35,804 nucleotides of DNA from DASRJX01 sp035649235 (GTDB lineage: Bacteria > Acidobacteriota > Polarisedimenticolia > Gp22-AA2). The position numbers and the translations under genes were made by a program. The stretch covers positions 1-35,804 of the forward strand of contig DASRJX010000133.1 in the NCBI GenBank assembly GCA_035649235.1, written 5' to 3'. Below the pieces are notes generated by a model that saw only the letters and a program-made list of their open reading frames with translations, did no database searches and was not told where the DNA came from. Below are positions 8,428 through 15,964 of this stretch, piece after piece. Within the stretch, counting starts at the first letter, position 1, and every line of letters begins with the position of its first letter.

Positions 8428-9515
8428 GGGCGGCTCCCGGATCGGGCCTGCGGCGCGCGATCGCGCAGGCGATCGAGGAGGAAGCCGGTGAGGTCTGATC
8501 CGGGAGCGAAGCTGATCCCCAGGACCAGGGCGAACAGGGCCGGTCCGCCATCGGGTGGGGCGGCGATGCGGACCAGGTCCTTCTCCGTCGTCACCAGAAC
8601 CTCGGCGCCGCAGCGCCGCGCCTCGGCGCCGAGAGCCTCGAGGTCGCGCGGGCGGTAGGGATGATGGTCCGGAAACCGGCGCGTGCCAGCACGGCGCACA
8701 CCCAGGCCGTCGAGTTCCTCTTCGAACCGTTCGGGGCGTGCGATGCCCGAGAATGCATATGCCGCGAGGCCTTTGAGGGCCGCGAGATCGACCGGCTCGC
8801 CGTCGGCACGCACGAACCGGCGGGCGGCGAGGCGGGCGTGGAACACAGGGGCCCCCGGATTGCGCTGTTCCAGGATGCTCCCCAGGGCGTTCGGACAGGA
8901 GCCATCCCCCCGGGTGACCACGATGGCGTCGGCCCGCGTCACGGCTGACACCGGCTCCCGCAGCGGGCCGAACGGCAGCATTCTACCATTCCCCCAGGGG
9001 TCCCTTCCGTCGACGACGAGCAGGTTCAGATCGCGCCACACGCCGCGATGCTGGAAGGCGTCGTCGAGGAGGAAGACTTCCGCCGTCCCGGCCTTCATCA
9101 GGAGGCTGGCGGCCCCCACGCGATCGGCGCCGACTGCCACGGCGACCGAGGGGTTGTCGCGGGCCACGAGGTACGCCTCGTCCCCGGAGCGGGGGGCGTC
9201 CACGAGGAGGGACCGACCGTCGGACACGAGCAGGGGAGCCCGGCCGCCGCGGCGCCGGTAGCCGCGGCCGATCACCCCGACACGGTACCCGGAGTCGGCG
9301 AGCGAGGCCGCCGCGTACGAGGTGAGGGGCGTCTTGCCGGTGCCTCCGACCGTCAGGTTCCCGAAGGCGATCACCGGTCCCGGAAGACGGCGCACGGGCA
9401 GGAGCCCGGCGTCATAGAGCGCGTTTCTCAGCCGCACCAAGGCGGCATAGGCCGTTCCAGGGAGGAAGAGAAGCGCCCGCAGCCAGGGCCCCGGGGAGAT
9501 GTCGCCGGCGTTCAC
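8424..9515 (-). CDS. lpxK: Tetraacyldisaccharide 4'-kinase
   Basis: Phosphorylates the 4' position of the lipid A disaccharide at the inner membrane (363 aa). It shows the P-loop GNLTVGGTGKTP, GRGYRRRGG, GDEAYLVA, the DDAFQHR motif and the C-terminal FPDHHPYRPRDLE, VTTEKDLVR blocks. I chose GTG at 9515 because it overlaps the waaA stop (GTGA), like every other junction of this operon. A GTG 11 codons upstream (9548) is also open. An N-terminal amphipathic/hydrophobic helix anchors the protein to the membrane. Confidence 0.93.
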   Translation of the reverse strand: MNAGDISPGPWLRALLFLPGTAYAALVRLRNALYDAGLLPVRRLPGPVIAFGNLTVGGTGKTPLTSYAAASLADSGYRVGVIGRGYRRRGGRAPLLVSDGRSLLVDAPRSGDEAYLVARDNPSVAVAVGADRVGAASLLMKAGTAEVFLLDDAFQHRGVWRDLNLLVVDGRDPWGNGRMLPFGPLREPVSAVTRADAIVVTRGDGSCPNALGSILEQRNPGAPVFHARLAARRFVRADGEPVDLAALKGLAAYAFSGIARPERFEEELDGLGVRRAGTRRFPDHHPYRPRDLEALGAEARRCGAEVLVTTEKDLVRIAAPPDGGPALFALVLGISFAPGSDLTGFLLDRLRDRAPQARSGSRP

Positions 9516-10852
9516 GTCCTGGCCGCCGCGTGCCCCGTCGAGGCGCACAACGACGGCGGGACACGGAGGGCCGCTTCCAAATAATCGAGGGTGCGCGTCA
9601 GGGCGCCACGGTTGGCCTCGACCACGCGTCGGGCGCTCGCACCGGCGGCGTCGAGCGCCGCCTTGTCCCCGGCCAAGCGGAGGACGAGCGCCGCCAGGTC
9701 GGAGGGGTCCCGCACCATGAAGCCGCCCCCCTGCGCGCCGAGATCGCGAGCCGCGGCGCGGAAGTTCTCGACATGCGGGCCGAAGAGCACGGGCTTCCCC
9801 TGGGCGGCCGGCTCCAGCAGGTTCTGTCCGCCCCTCGGCACGAGGCTCCCTCCAACGAACGCCAGGGTGGCCGCCGCGTACACTTCCGGCAGGACGCCGA
9901 CCACGTCGACGAGCAGGACGTCGTAGGGCTGGGGTGCCGACGTGGTGCCCGCGGCGATTTCACTCCAGCGCAGCAGGCGCAGGCCCGCGCGGCGCGACGC
10001 TTCCCGCGCCGCCTCGAGATCCTCGGGATGGCGCGGGGCCAGCACCAGCCGGGAGATCGGACGCACCCGCCGGAGCGCCGCGAAGGCTCCCAGGACGGCG
10101 TCCTCCTCTCCCCGGGCGGTGCTGCCGGCGACCAGGACCGCCTCCTCCGGCGACGCGCCGATTCGCCGTCGGACCTCGTTCGCGTCGACCCGGGGCGCCG
10201 GCAGGTCGAACTTGAGGTTGCCCCCGATCACGATCTGGTGGGCAGGCGCTCCGAGCGTCGCGAGGCGGGCAGCATCGTCGGCCGACTGCATGACGAACAG
10301 CGCGGCCCGGGGAAGGGACCGGACCAGGAGCGGCCGCAGCCAGCGATAGCGCGGGAAGGAGCGCTCCGAGATACGGCCGTTCACTACGAACACGGGCACC
10401 CGCCTGTCTCCGCTGATCCGGATCAGGTTCGGCCACAGCTCGGTCTCGATGATCACCAGAGCCTGGGGCCGGAGATGGTCGAGAAGGCGGCCGACGGGAC
10501 CGGGGAGGTCGAGCGGGAGGTCCGAGACGGAGTCCGGGCGCCCGGGATCGTCCGACCTTATCGCCTCGGTGGCGAGCGCCCGGCCGGTGCGCGTGCAGGT
10601 CGTGAGGTGGATGGGGAGCCCGGGCATCCGTCGCCGCAGCCCGGCGATGACCGTGAGCGCCAGCCGGACCTCCCCAACCGAGACCGCGTGCACCCAGAAG
10701 CCGCCGGCCCGGGATTCACCGAGCGCCGGATGGCGCGCCAGGCGCTCCAAGAACGGCGGAGCCTGTTCTCCTTGGAGACGGGCCATCACGATCTGGTAAG
10801 GGAGAACGACGGCCCATGCGAGGCGCAGGAGCAGGCCGTAGAGGCCGAACAT
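9512..10852 (-). CDS. waaA: 3-deoxy-D-manno-octulosonic acid (Kdo) transferase
   Basis: A GT-B glycosyltransferase (446 aa) that transfers Kdo from CMP-Kdo to lipid IVA. The N-terminal hydrophobic helix (LLLRLAWAVVLPYQIVMA) is followed by HAVSVGEV with the acceptor-site glutamate, TTCTRTG, ETELWPNLI, VNGRISERSFPRY, then GSTARGEE and the C-terminal NLLEPAAQGKPVLFGPH site. It is the first gene of the LPS operon, so its upstream 90 nt probably carry the promoter. I see no good Shine-Dalgarno before the ATG. It is divergent from the HD-GYP regulator. Confidence 0.95.
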   Translation of the reverse strand: MFGLYGLLLRLAWAVVLPYQIVMARLQGEQAPPFLERLARHPALGESRAGGFWVHAVSVGEVRLALTVIAGLRRRMPGLPIHLTTCTRTGRALATEAIRSDDPGRPDSVSDLPLDLPGPVGRLLDHLRPQALVIIETELWPNLIRISGDRRVPVFVVNGRISERSFPRYRWLRPLLVRSLPRAALFVMQSADDAARLATLGAPAHQIVIGGNLKFDLPAPRVDANEVRRRIGASPEEAVLVAGSTARGEEDAVLGAFAALRRVRPISRLVLAPRHPEDLEAAREASRRAGLRLLRWSEIAAGTTSAPQPYDVLLVDVVGVLPEVYAAATLAFVGGSLVPRGGQNLLEPAAQGKPVLFGPHVENFRAAARDLGAQGGGFMVRDPSDLAALVLRLAGDKAALDAAGASARRVVEANRGALTRTLDYLEAALRVPPSLCASTGHAAART

Positions 10853-10927
10853 GAGGGGAGGAGTCTATCGCAGCGGTGGAGGAGCGTCAACGCATCGACG
10901 GGCGTGGCGTGGAGCCGGCCGGCCTTC

Positions 10928-10933
10928 TATATT
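10928..10933 (+). promoter_or_regulatory. Possible -10 element of the divergent waaA / HD-GYP spacer
   Basis: The 89-nt spacer 10853-10941 separates two divergent genes. TATATT is the best -10-like hexamer on the plus strand, but no convincing -35 lies 16-18 nt upstream. If used, transcription would start about two bases before the ATG at 10942, giving a nearly leaderless mRNA. That fits the absence of a Shine-Dalgarno there. For waaA on the other strand I see no clear hexamers. Confidence 0.3.
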
Positions 10934-10941
10934 GGGCCTCA

Positions 10942-12114
10942 ATGAGCCGGACGGTCGTTCTGATTATCGACAACAGCTCCGTCACGCGGCGGTTCCACAA
11001 GGAGCGCATCGAGATCTCCTGCCCGCAGGAGATCGAGGTCCTGACCGCGGGATCGGCCGAGGAGGCACTCGGAAGCCTGTACGCCCTCCGCGATCAGGGC
11101 CGCGCCATCGGTCTGGTGATCGTGTCCCAGGGCCTGCCGGGGATCCCGGGCAACCGCCTCCTCGAGATCATCAACGCGCAGTTCCCCCTGGTCGGAAAGA
11201 TCCTCCTGTCGGACCACCCGGCGCTCGAGGAGGCGATCTACGCCTTCAACAACGCTGGCGTCGATCGGTACATCCCTCTCCCCTGGGGGGAGGAGGACAT
11301 CACCTTCACCATCACCACCATGCTGCGGCAGCGGGAGATGAAGCGCCTGAACGAGCGCCTCCTCTCCGATCTGCAGTCCAGGAACGTGGAGCTGACCACC
11401 GCCCTCCGGGACCTGGAGGAGGCGCGACACGAGCTCGAGCGCTCGTACATGCAGACCGTGCAGTCGCTCGCCGTGGCGCTCGAGGCCAAGGACCGGTACA
11501 CCTCCGGCCATTCCCAGCGCGTGTCGCGCTTCGCGACTCTGATCGCGCGTTCGATGGGGCTGCCGCGCGACGAGATCGAGGTCGTGAGCCAGGTGGCCCT
11601 GCTGCACGACATCGGCAAGATCGGCATGCTGGACTCCATCCTCAACAAGCCTTCGAACCTCACCGCCGAGGAGCGCGAGATGGTGAAATCGCATCCCGTC
11701 GTCGGCGCGCAGATCCTCAGCCCCGTGAAGACGTTCGAGCGTCACGTGGCCGGCATCCGGCACCATCACGAGATGTTCGACGGCAGCGGCTACCCGGACG
11801 GCCTGAAGGGGGAGGCGATCCCCCTCTCGGCGCGCATCGTCTCCCTGGCCGATGCCTTCGACGCCATGACCTCCACGCGGCCGTATCGCATCGGCCTGCC
11901 GCTGACCTTCGCGATGCAGGAGATGATCAAGATGCGCGGCCGGCAGTTCTGCCCCACCACCGTCGATGCCTTCGCCCGCGTTCTCCAGTCCGCCGCCGTG
12001 GCCGGCCTGGACGCGGCCCCTCCCCCGGAGGAAAGGGCCGGATCGGCGTCCCCTCAGGCCGGTGAGCCCGAAGCAGCGGCCCCCGAAGCGCCCGATCGGG
12101 CCGACGCGGCCTAA
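10942..12114 (+). CDS. HD-GYP domain protein with degenerate response-regulator receiver
   Basis: 390 aa, cytoplasmic. Residues 3-130 have the outline of a CheY-like receiver (VVLIIDNSS, GLVIVSQGLPGIPG, KILLSDHP, GVDRYIPLPW). However, the phospho-acceptor Asp is Ser62 and the beta-5 Lys is Leu113, so canonical phosphorylation is unlikely. A coiled coil (about 130-172) leads into an HD-GYP domain with HDIGK (H222, D223), HHHE (274-276) and DGSGYP, all key residues intact. HD-GYP domains hydrolyse cyclic-di-GMP, in some cases other cyclic dinucleotides. The last 35 residues are Ala/Pro/Glu-rich. I chose the ATG at 10942, where the receiver fold begins. A GTG at 10876 with GGAGGAG 12 nt upstream is the alternative. 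Confidence 0.88.
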   Translation: MSRTVVLIIDNSSVTRRFHKERIEISCPQEIEVLTAGSAEEALGSLYALRDQGRAIGLVIVSQGLPGIPGNRLLEIINAQFPLVGKILLSDHPALEEAIYAFNNAGVDRYIPLPWGEEDITFTITTMLRQREMKRLNERLLSDLQSRNVELTTALRDLEEARHELERSYMQTVQSLAVALEAKDRYTSGHSQRVSRFATLIARSMGLPRDEIEVVSQVALLHDIGKIGMLDSILNKPSNLTAEEREMVKSHPVVGAQILSPVKTFERHVAGIRHHHEMFDGSGYPDGLKGEAIPLSARIVSLADAFDAMTSTRPYRIGLPLTFAMQEMIKMRGRQFCPTTVDAFARVLQSAAVAGLDAAPPPEERAGSASPQAGEPEAAAPEAPDRADAA

Positions 12115-12131
12115 TCCGCGAGGAGCCAAGG

Positions 12132-12160
12132 TTGACTTGCGTCGCCGAGGGGCGTAGGAT
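12132..12160 (+). promoter_or_regulatory. Sigma70-like promoter of the RHH-nadA operon
   Basis: TTGACT (12132-12137), then 17 bp, then TAGGAT (12155-12160). The -35 matches five of six consensus bases and the -10 matches four. Predicted transcription start is near 12167, 23 nt before the ATG of the small RHH gene. The stretch 12155-12192 is a striking AT-rich island in a GC-rich region. The -10 is embedded in the palindrome described next. Confidence 0.65.
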
Positions 12161-12183
12161 CCTATAGCGTACTTATATAGGAT
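12155..12183 (+). promoter_or_regulatory. Palindromic operator candidate overlapping the RHH-nadA promoter
   Basis: ATCCTATA (12159-12166) and TATAGGAT (12176-12183) are a perfect 8-bp inverted repeat with a 9-bp spacer. The left arm is itself part of the perfect 10-bp palindrome TAGGATCCTA (12155-12164). TAGGAT/ATCCTA half-sites therefore occur three times in 29 bp, across the -10 and start point. RHH proteins bind such short inverted or tandem half-sites as dimers of dimers and often autoregulate. Binding here by the adjacent RHH protein is an inference. Confidence 0.6.
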
Positions 12184-12189
12184 ATATAT

Positions 12190-12441
12190 ATGTCCAACGA
12201 AGTCGCGGGACGGGGCCGGAGCAGGGAGGCCGCAGGGGAGGGGCGGAAGATCGTGCGCAGCTTCACGGCGACCCGCCAGGATCTGGCGATGCTGGAGTCG
12301 ATCGCCCGCTACCACGGCTTCTCGAAGAGCGGCACGATCACCAGCCTGGTCCGCAAGGAGTTCTGGAGGGTCTTCCCCGCGGGAACGGCAGCCGTCCGGC
12401 CGGATCGGGGCGCCCGCGTCATGAGGAGGCAGGATGACTGA
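12190..12441 (+). CDS. Small ribbon-helix-helix (CopG/Arc-like) DNA-binding protein
   Basis: 83 aa. After a disordered basic start, residues 20-62 fit a ribbon-helix-helix fold: a beta-strand (KIVRSFTA), helix A (RQDLAMLESIARYHG), a turn (FSKSG) and helix B (TITSLVRKEFWRVF). The tail is basic. RHH proteins dimerise and insert the strand pair into the DNA major groove. It has its own promoter and palindrome just upstream, and its 3' end overlaps the nadA start by 8 nt, so it probably regulates itself and nadA. AGGAT about 6 nt before the ATG is a weak ribosome site. It is not an obvious antitoxin, as no toxin gene follows. Confidence 0.75.
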   Translation: MSNEVAGRGRSREAAGEGRKIVRSFTATRQDLAMLESIARYHGFSKSGTITSLVRKEFWRVFPAGTAAVRPDRGARVMRRQDD

Positions 12442-13429
12442 GTCCGCCCTCGGTGTGGGCATGCCGCCGTCGATGTGGCGCCCCGCCGATCCCCGCCGCA
12501 CGCTCGAGGAGATCGGGGAAGTGCGCGAGCTGGCGCGCCGCAGGGAGGCGGTGATCCTGGCGCACAACTATCAGCTGCCGGAGGTCCAGGAGGCGGCGGA
12601 TTTCGTCGGCGATTCGCTCGGACTCGCCCTGCAGGCGCGATCGACCGGGGCGCGCACGATCATCTTCTGCGGCGTGCACTTCATGGCGGAGTCGGCCCGC
12701 ATCCTCAACCCGACGAAGCGCGTGTTGCTCCCGAGCCTCGCCGCCGGATGCGCCCTCTCGGACTCGATCACGCCGGAGTCGCTGCTGGAGTGGAAGCGCC
12801 GCTACCCCGATCACGCCGTCGTGACCTACATCAACAGCAGCGCGGAGGTGAAGGCTCTCTCGGACATCTGCTGCACGTCGGCGAACGCCGTGTCGGTGGT
12901 CCGGAGCCTCCCCGACCGCAAGATCCTCTTCACCCCCGACCGCAATCTCGGGCGCTGGGTTGCCGCGCAGGTGCCCGAGAAAGAGATGGCCATCTACGAC
13001 GGTGCCTGCCCGACCCACGATGTCCTGCGCGGCGTCAACGTCGAGAAGGCGCGCGGCGAGCGCCCGGAAGCCGTGGTCATCGCCCACCCCGAGTGCCGGG
13101 AGGACGTTTTGGCCCTCGCCGACGAGGTTTGCTCGACCTCGGGGATGATCGCGGCGGTCGAGCGGCATCCGGAGGCTAAGACATTTCTCATCGCCACCGA
13201 GTGGGCGCTCATCCACCAGCTTCAGAAGCGCTGGCCGGACCGGGAATTCATCCCCGCCGACGGCTGCATCGGCTGCCGCCTGCACTGTCCCTACATGAAG
13301 ATGATCGACCTCCCGGCCATCCGCCGCTCACTGACCGAGGACGTGTTTCCGATCGAGGTCGACGCGGACGACGCTGAAGGCGCCCGCAGGGCCCTCGAGC
13401 GAATGATGGCGGTGCCCCGCGATCAGTGA
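12434..13429 (+). CDS. nadA: Quinolinate synthase
   Basis: A [4Fe-4S] enzyme (331 aa) condensing iminoaspartate with dihydroxyacetone phosphate to quinolinate, the first committed intermediate of de novo NAD synthesis. Substrate-site motifs are LAHNYQ (H44-Y46), GDSLGLA, FCGVHFMAE and TYINSSAEVKA. Cluster cysteines are C106 (AAGCALSD), C221 (HPECRED) and one of the C-terminal set C278/C281/C285 in CIGCRLHCPYMKM. The spacing CxxCxxxC differs from the E. coli CxxCxxC. The ATG has AGGAGGCAGG just upstream within the RHH gene and overlaps its stop. nadB and nadC are not in this window. Confidence 0.95.
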   Translation: MTESALGVGMPPSMWRPADPRRTLEEIGEVRELARRREAVILAHNYQLPEVQEAADFVGDSLGLALQARSTGARTIIFCGVHFMAESARILNPTKRVLLPSLAAGCALSDSITPESLLEWKRRYPDHAVVTYINSSAEVKALSDICCTSANAVSVVRSLPDRKILFTPDRNLGRWVAAQVPEKEMAIYDGACPTHDVLRGVNVEKARGERPEAVVIAHPECREDVLALADEVCSTSGMIAAVERHPEAKTFLIATEWALIHQLQKRWPDREFIPADGCIGCRLHCPYMKMIDLPAIRRSLTEDVFPIEVDADDAEGARRALERMMAVPRDQ

Positions 13430-13465
13430 GCGATTCGAGGCCGGCGCTTCGGTCCAGCGCTCGCG

Positions 13466-13495
13466 TTGACGCCGCGCGCCGCCCGCACCTATAAT
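13466..13495 (+). promoter_or_regulatory. Sigma70-like promoter before the membrane HD-GYP gene
   Basis: TTGACG (13466-13471), 18-bp spacer, TATAAT (13490-13495). The -10 is perfect and the -35 matches five of six. The predicted start is near 13502, giving a 5' leader of about 95 nt to the ATG at 13597. This is the only convincing promoter before the HD-GYP / HAD / LexA-like gene run, so it probably drives all three. Confidence 0.75.
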
Positions 13496-13596
13496 TCGCC
13501 CCCCACCGAGCCGGAGGTGCCCGCCTCCAGGAAGGGCGCCTTGGTCCGGACGCCATGACAGCCGACGCCACACCGCGGAGCGAGGAAAGGACCCCC

Positions 13597-15312
13597 ATGA
13601 GGCCCAGGGGGAGAATCGTTTACACGTTTCTCCTCGTGATGCTCGCGGTCGGGCTCCTGCCTTTGGCCATGGTGGCCCAGAAGCTCATCACCATCAGCCG
13701 GGAATCGCTCGTGACCTCGCAGCAGGAGGTGCAGCTGCAGCTGGCGTCCGCAATCGCGCGCCAGATCGACGGTGCGCTCGACGGCCGGAAGCAGGAGATG
13801 TCCCGGCTGGCGGAGGGCATGGCGGTGATGCCGAAGGCGGCCGAGATGGGCCCGGCGCCGCCCGTCTGGCAGCACCTCCTCGATCGTTACCTCGGCGGCG
13901 GATTCGTGATGGTCCGGTACACCCGGCCCTCGGGTCCGCCGGTGGAGGCCCGCCACCCCGGGCTGGTCGTCCCGAAGGAGGCCGAGGAGGCGATCGCCCG
14001 TGGCATCCAGGCGTCGGCGCAGGGAGCCTCCACGGTGAGCGAGCCCGTGGTTCTGGGCGAAGGTCGCGCGCGCAGGGCGCTCCTGGCCATCACGGTGCCG
14101 GTGCGCGGCGGAGCGAGCGGCGGGGTCCTGTGCGGCCTGGTCGACGTCGAGGCGCTCTGGGCGCCCGCGATCGGGGCCGAGAGGGGTGGTTACACCATCT
14201 ATGCCGTCGATCGCGAGGCGCGCCTGTTCGCCGCCCAGGACGAATCCGGCATCCTGGATCGCGGCGACTATCGGTCGTTCGGCGTGGTGCAGGAGTTCGG
14301 CCGCTCGGCCGGCCGCTCGGCCCTGACCACAGAGTTCACCATGGTGCGGGACGGACAGCCGGTGGAGTACCTGGCCTCGGTCGACAGCACGTCCATGGGC
14401 TGGGGGATTTTCGTCCAGCTCCAGAAGGGGCAGGCCTACGCCGCCGTGAACCAGATGGTGCGCGCCGCGCTGATCTGGGCCGGCCTGGCCGTCGGCCTGG
14501 CCCTGGTGCTGGCGTACCTCCTGGCGGCGACCGTGACGCGGCCGATCCACGCCCTGGCCTCCGGGACCGAAGCCTTCGCCAAAGGACAGCTCGAGCACCG
14601 CGTGCAGGTGCGCAGCCGGAACGAGCTGGGGGCGCTGGCGGCGACCTTCAACGGCATGGCGCAGCAGATGCAGGAATACATCCAGCGTCTCAAGGTTGCG
14701 GCCCAGATCAACAACGAGTTGTTCATGGGGACGATCCGGGCGCTGGCGGAAGCGATCGACGAGAAGGACCCTTACACCCGCGGCCATTCGGAGCGTGTCA
14801 ACGGGTACGCGGTCCTGCTGGGGAAGCAGATTGGCCTCGGCAGGAAGGAGATGCGGGAGGTTCACATCTCCTCCCTGTTCCACGACATCGGCAAGATCGG
14901 CATCGAGGACAAGATCCTCCGCAAGCCGGCGATGCTGACGGATCAGGAGTACGCCGTCATGAAGCAGCATCCGGAGAAGGGCGCCCAGATGCTGTCCAAG
15001 ATCAAGGCGATGAAGGACATCATCCCCGGCATCCGCTTCCACCACGAGCGCTGGGATGGCAGCGGCTATCCGCTCGGGATGAAGGGGGAGCAGATCCCGA
15101 TCGCCGCGCGCATCGTGGCCGTGGCCGACGCCTTCGACGCCATGACGACGAACCGCCCGTATCAGAAGGCGATGCCCTTCGACAAGGCGATCGGGAGGCT
15201 GCTCGAGCTGTCGGACCGTGCCTACGACCGCAAGGTGGTGACGGCCCTCGCCGAGGCGTTCCGGGCCGGCTCGTTGAAGGACCGGCAGCCGGTCGAGGTC
15301 GAGGAGCAGTGA
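13597..15312 (+). CDS. Membrane sensor with extracytoplasmic domain, HAMP and HD-GYP phosphodiesterase
   Basis: 571 aa. TM1 spans about residues 9-28, followed by an extracytoplasmic sensor region of about 260 residues resembling a dCache/PAS-like domain. TM2 is about 289-312, HAMP about 313-365 (VTRPIHALASGTEAFAKGQLEHR...NELGALAATFNGM), and the HD-GYP domain about 375-560. The HD-GYP motifs HDIGK (H429, D430), HHERWDGSGYP and ADAFDAMT are intact, so it is a probable cyclic-di-GMP phosphodiesterase controlled by an external signal. The ATG at 13597 has AGGAAAGGA 6 nt upstream; an ATG at 13555 has no ribosome site. The stop overlaps the GTG of the HAD gene. Confidence 0.9.
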   Translation: MRPRGRIVYTFLLVMLAVGLLPLAMVAQKLITISRESLVTSQQEVQLQLASAIARQIDGALDGRKQEMSRLAEGMAVMPKAAEMGPAPPVWQHLLDRYLGGGFVMVRYTRPSGPPVEARHPGLVVPKEAEEAIARGIQASAQGASTVSEPVVLGEGRARRALLAITVPVRGGASGGVLCGLVDVEALWAPAIGAERGGYTIYAVDREARLFAAQDESGILDRGDYRSFGVVQEFGRSAGRSALTTEFTMVRDGQPVEYLASVDSTSMGWGIFVQLQKGQAYAAVNQMVRAALIWAGLAVGLALVLAYLLAATVTRPIHALASGTEAFAKGQLEHRVQVRSRNELGALAATFNGMAQQMQEYIQRLKVAAQINNELFMGTIRALAEAIDEKDPYTRGHSERVNGYAVLLGKQIGLGRKEMREVHISSLFHDIGKIGIEDKILRKPAMLTDQEYAVMKQHPEKGAQMLSKIKAMKDIIPGIRFHHERWDGSGYPLGMKGEQIPIAARIVAVADAFDAMTTNRPYQKAMPFDKAIGRLLELSDRAYDRKVVTALAEAFRAGSLKDRQPVEVEEQ

Positions 15313-15959
15313 CGCGCCGGTTCCGAGCGGTCCTGTTCGATGTCGATGGCACGCTGACTCCGGTTCGCAGCGTCTGGCAGCACCTGCACGAGGCGCTCGG
15401 CCTCTGGGACGGCGAAGCGGAGCGCCACCAGGAGGCCTATCGGGCGGGCGCGATCTCCTACGACGAGTTCTGCGCACGCGACGCGGCGCATTGGAAGGGC
15501 CGCCGCGTCGCGGACCTGAAGGCCATCGCCGACCGGATCCCGTATCGCCCGCAGGCGCGCGATGCGGTCACCTCGGTGCGCGCCTCGGGCCTTCTGGCGG
15601 GCGTTGTCTCGTCGGGACTGACGATCCTGGCGGATCGGGTCCACAAGGAGCTGGACCTGGCGTTCTCCGTCGCGAACCGGCTGGTGACGAGCCGGGGTCG
15701 CCTGACAGGAGAGGTCAAGGTCAACGTCGAGCACAGGAACAAGGGGGAGGCGGTGGACCTGTTCTGCCGGCAGTTCGGCGTCGATCCCCGGGATGTCATC
15801 AGCGTCGGGGACAGCGAAGGGGACATCTCGATGTTCGAGAAGACCGGTTATTCGGTGGCCTTCAACCCGGTCGGCATGCGCACGGCCCGGGCCGCCACGG
15901 TGGTTCACGAGGGGGACTCGGTCCTCGATCTCGTGGATCGCCTGCCGATCGGAGCCTGA
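15309..15959 (+). CDS. HAD-superfamily phosphatase, SerB-like (HAD-IB)
   Basis: 216 aa, cytoplasmic. The four HAD motifs are visible: DVDGTL (nucleophile and acid Asp), SSGLT (motif II Ser), the motif III Lys in HRNKGEA, and GDSEGDISMF. The helical cap between motifs I and II and the SSG and GDSEGD signatures resemble phosphoserine phosphatase, especially archaeal-like short SerB forms. The substrate is not certain. The GTG start overlaps the HD-GYP stop (GTGA) with GAGGAG upstream, so translation is coupled. The LexA-like gene follows after 5 nt. Confidence 0.85.
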   Translation: MTRRFRAVLFDVDGTLTPVRSVWQHLHEALGLWDGEAERHQEAYRAGAISYDEFCARDAAHWKGRRVADLKAIADRIPYRPQARDAVTSVRASGLLAGVVSSGLTILADRVHKELDLAFSVANRLVTSRGRLTGEVKVNVEHRNKGEAVDLFCRQFGVDPRDVISVGDSEGDISMFEKTGYSVAFNPVGMRTARAATVVHEGDSVLDLVDRLPIGA

Positions 15960-15964
15960 GCGCG

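Noticed and set aside
12190..12441. RHH protein as antitoxin of a toxin-antitoxin pair
   Set aside because: The overlapping downstream gene is nadA, an essential-type metabolic enzyme, and no small toxin-like gene is adjacent.
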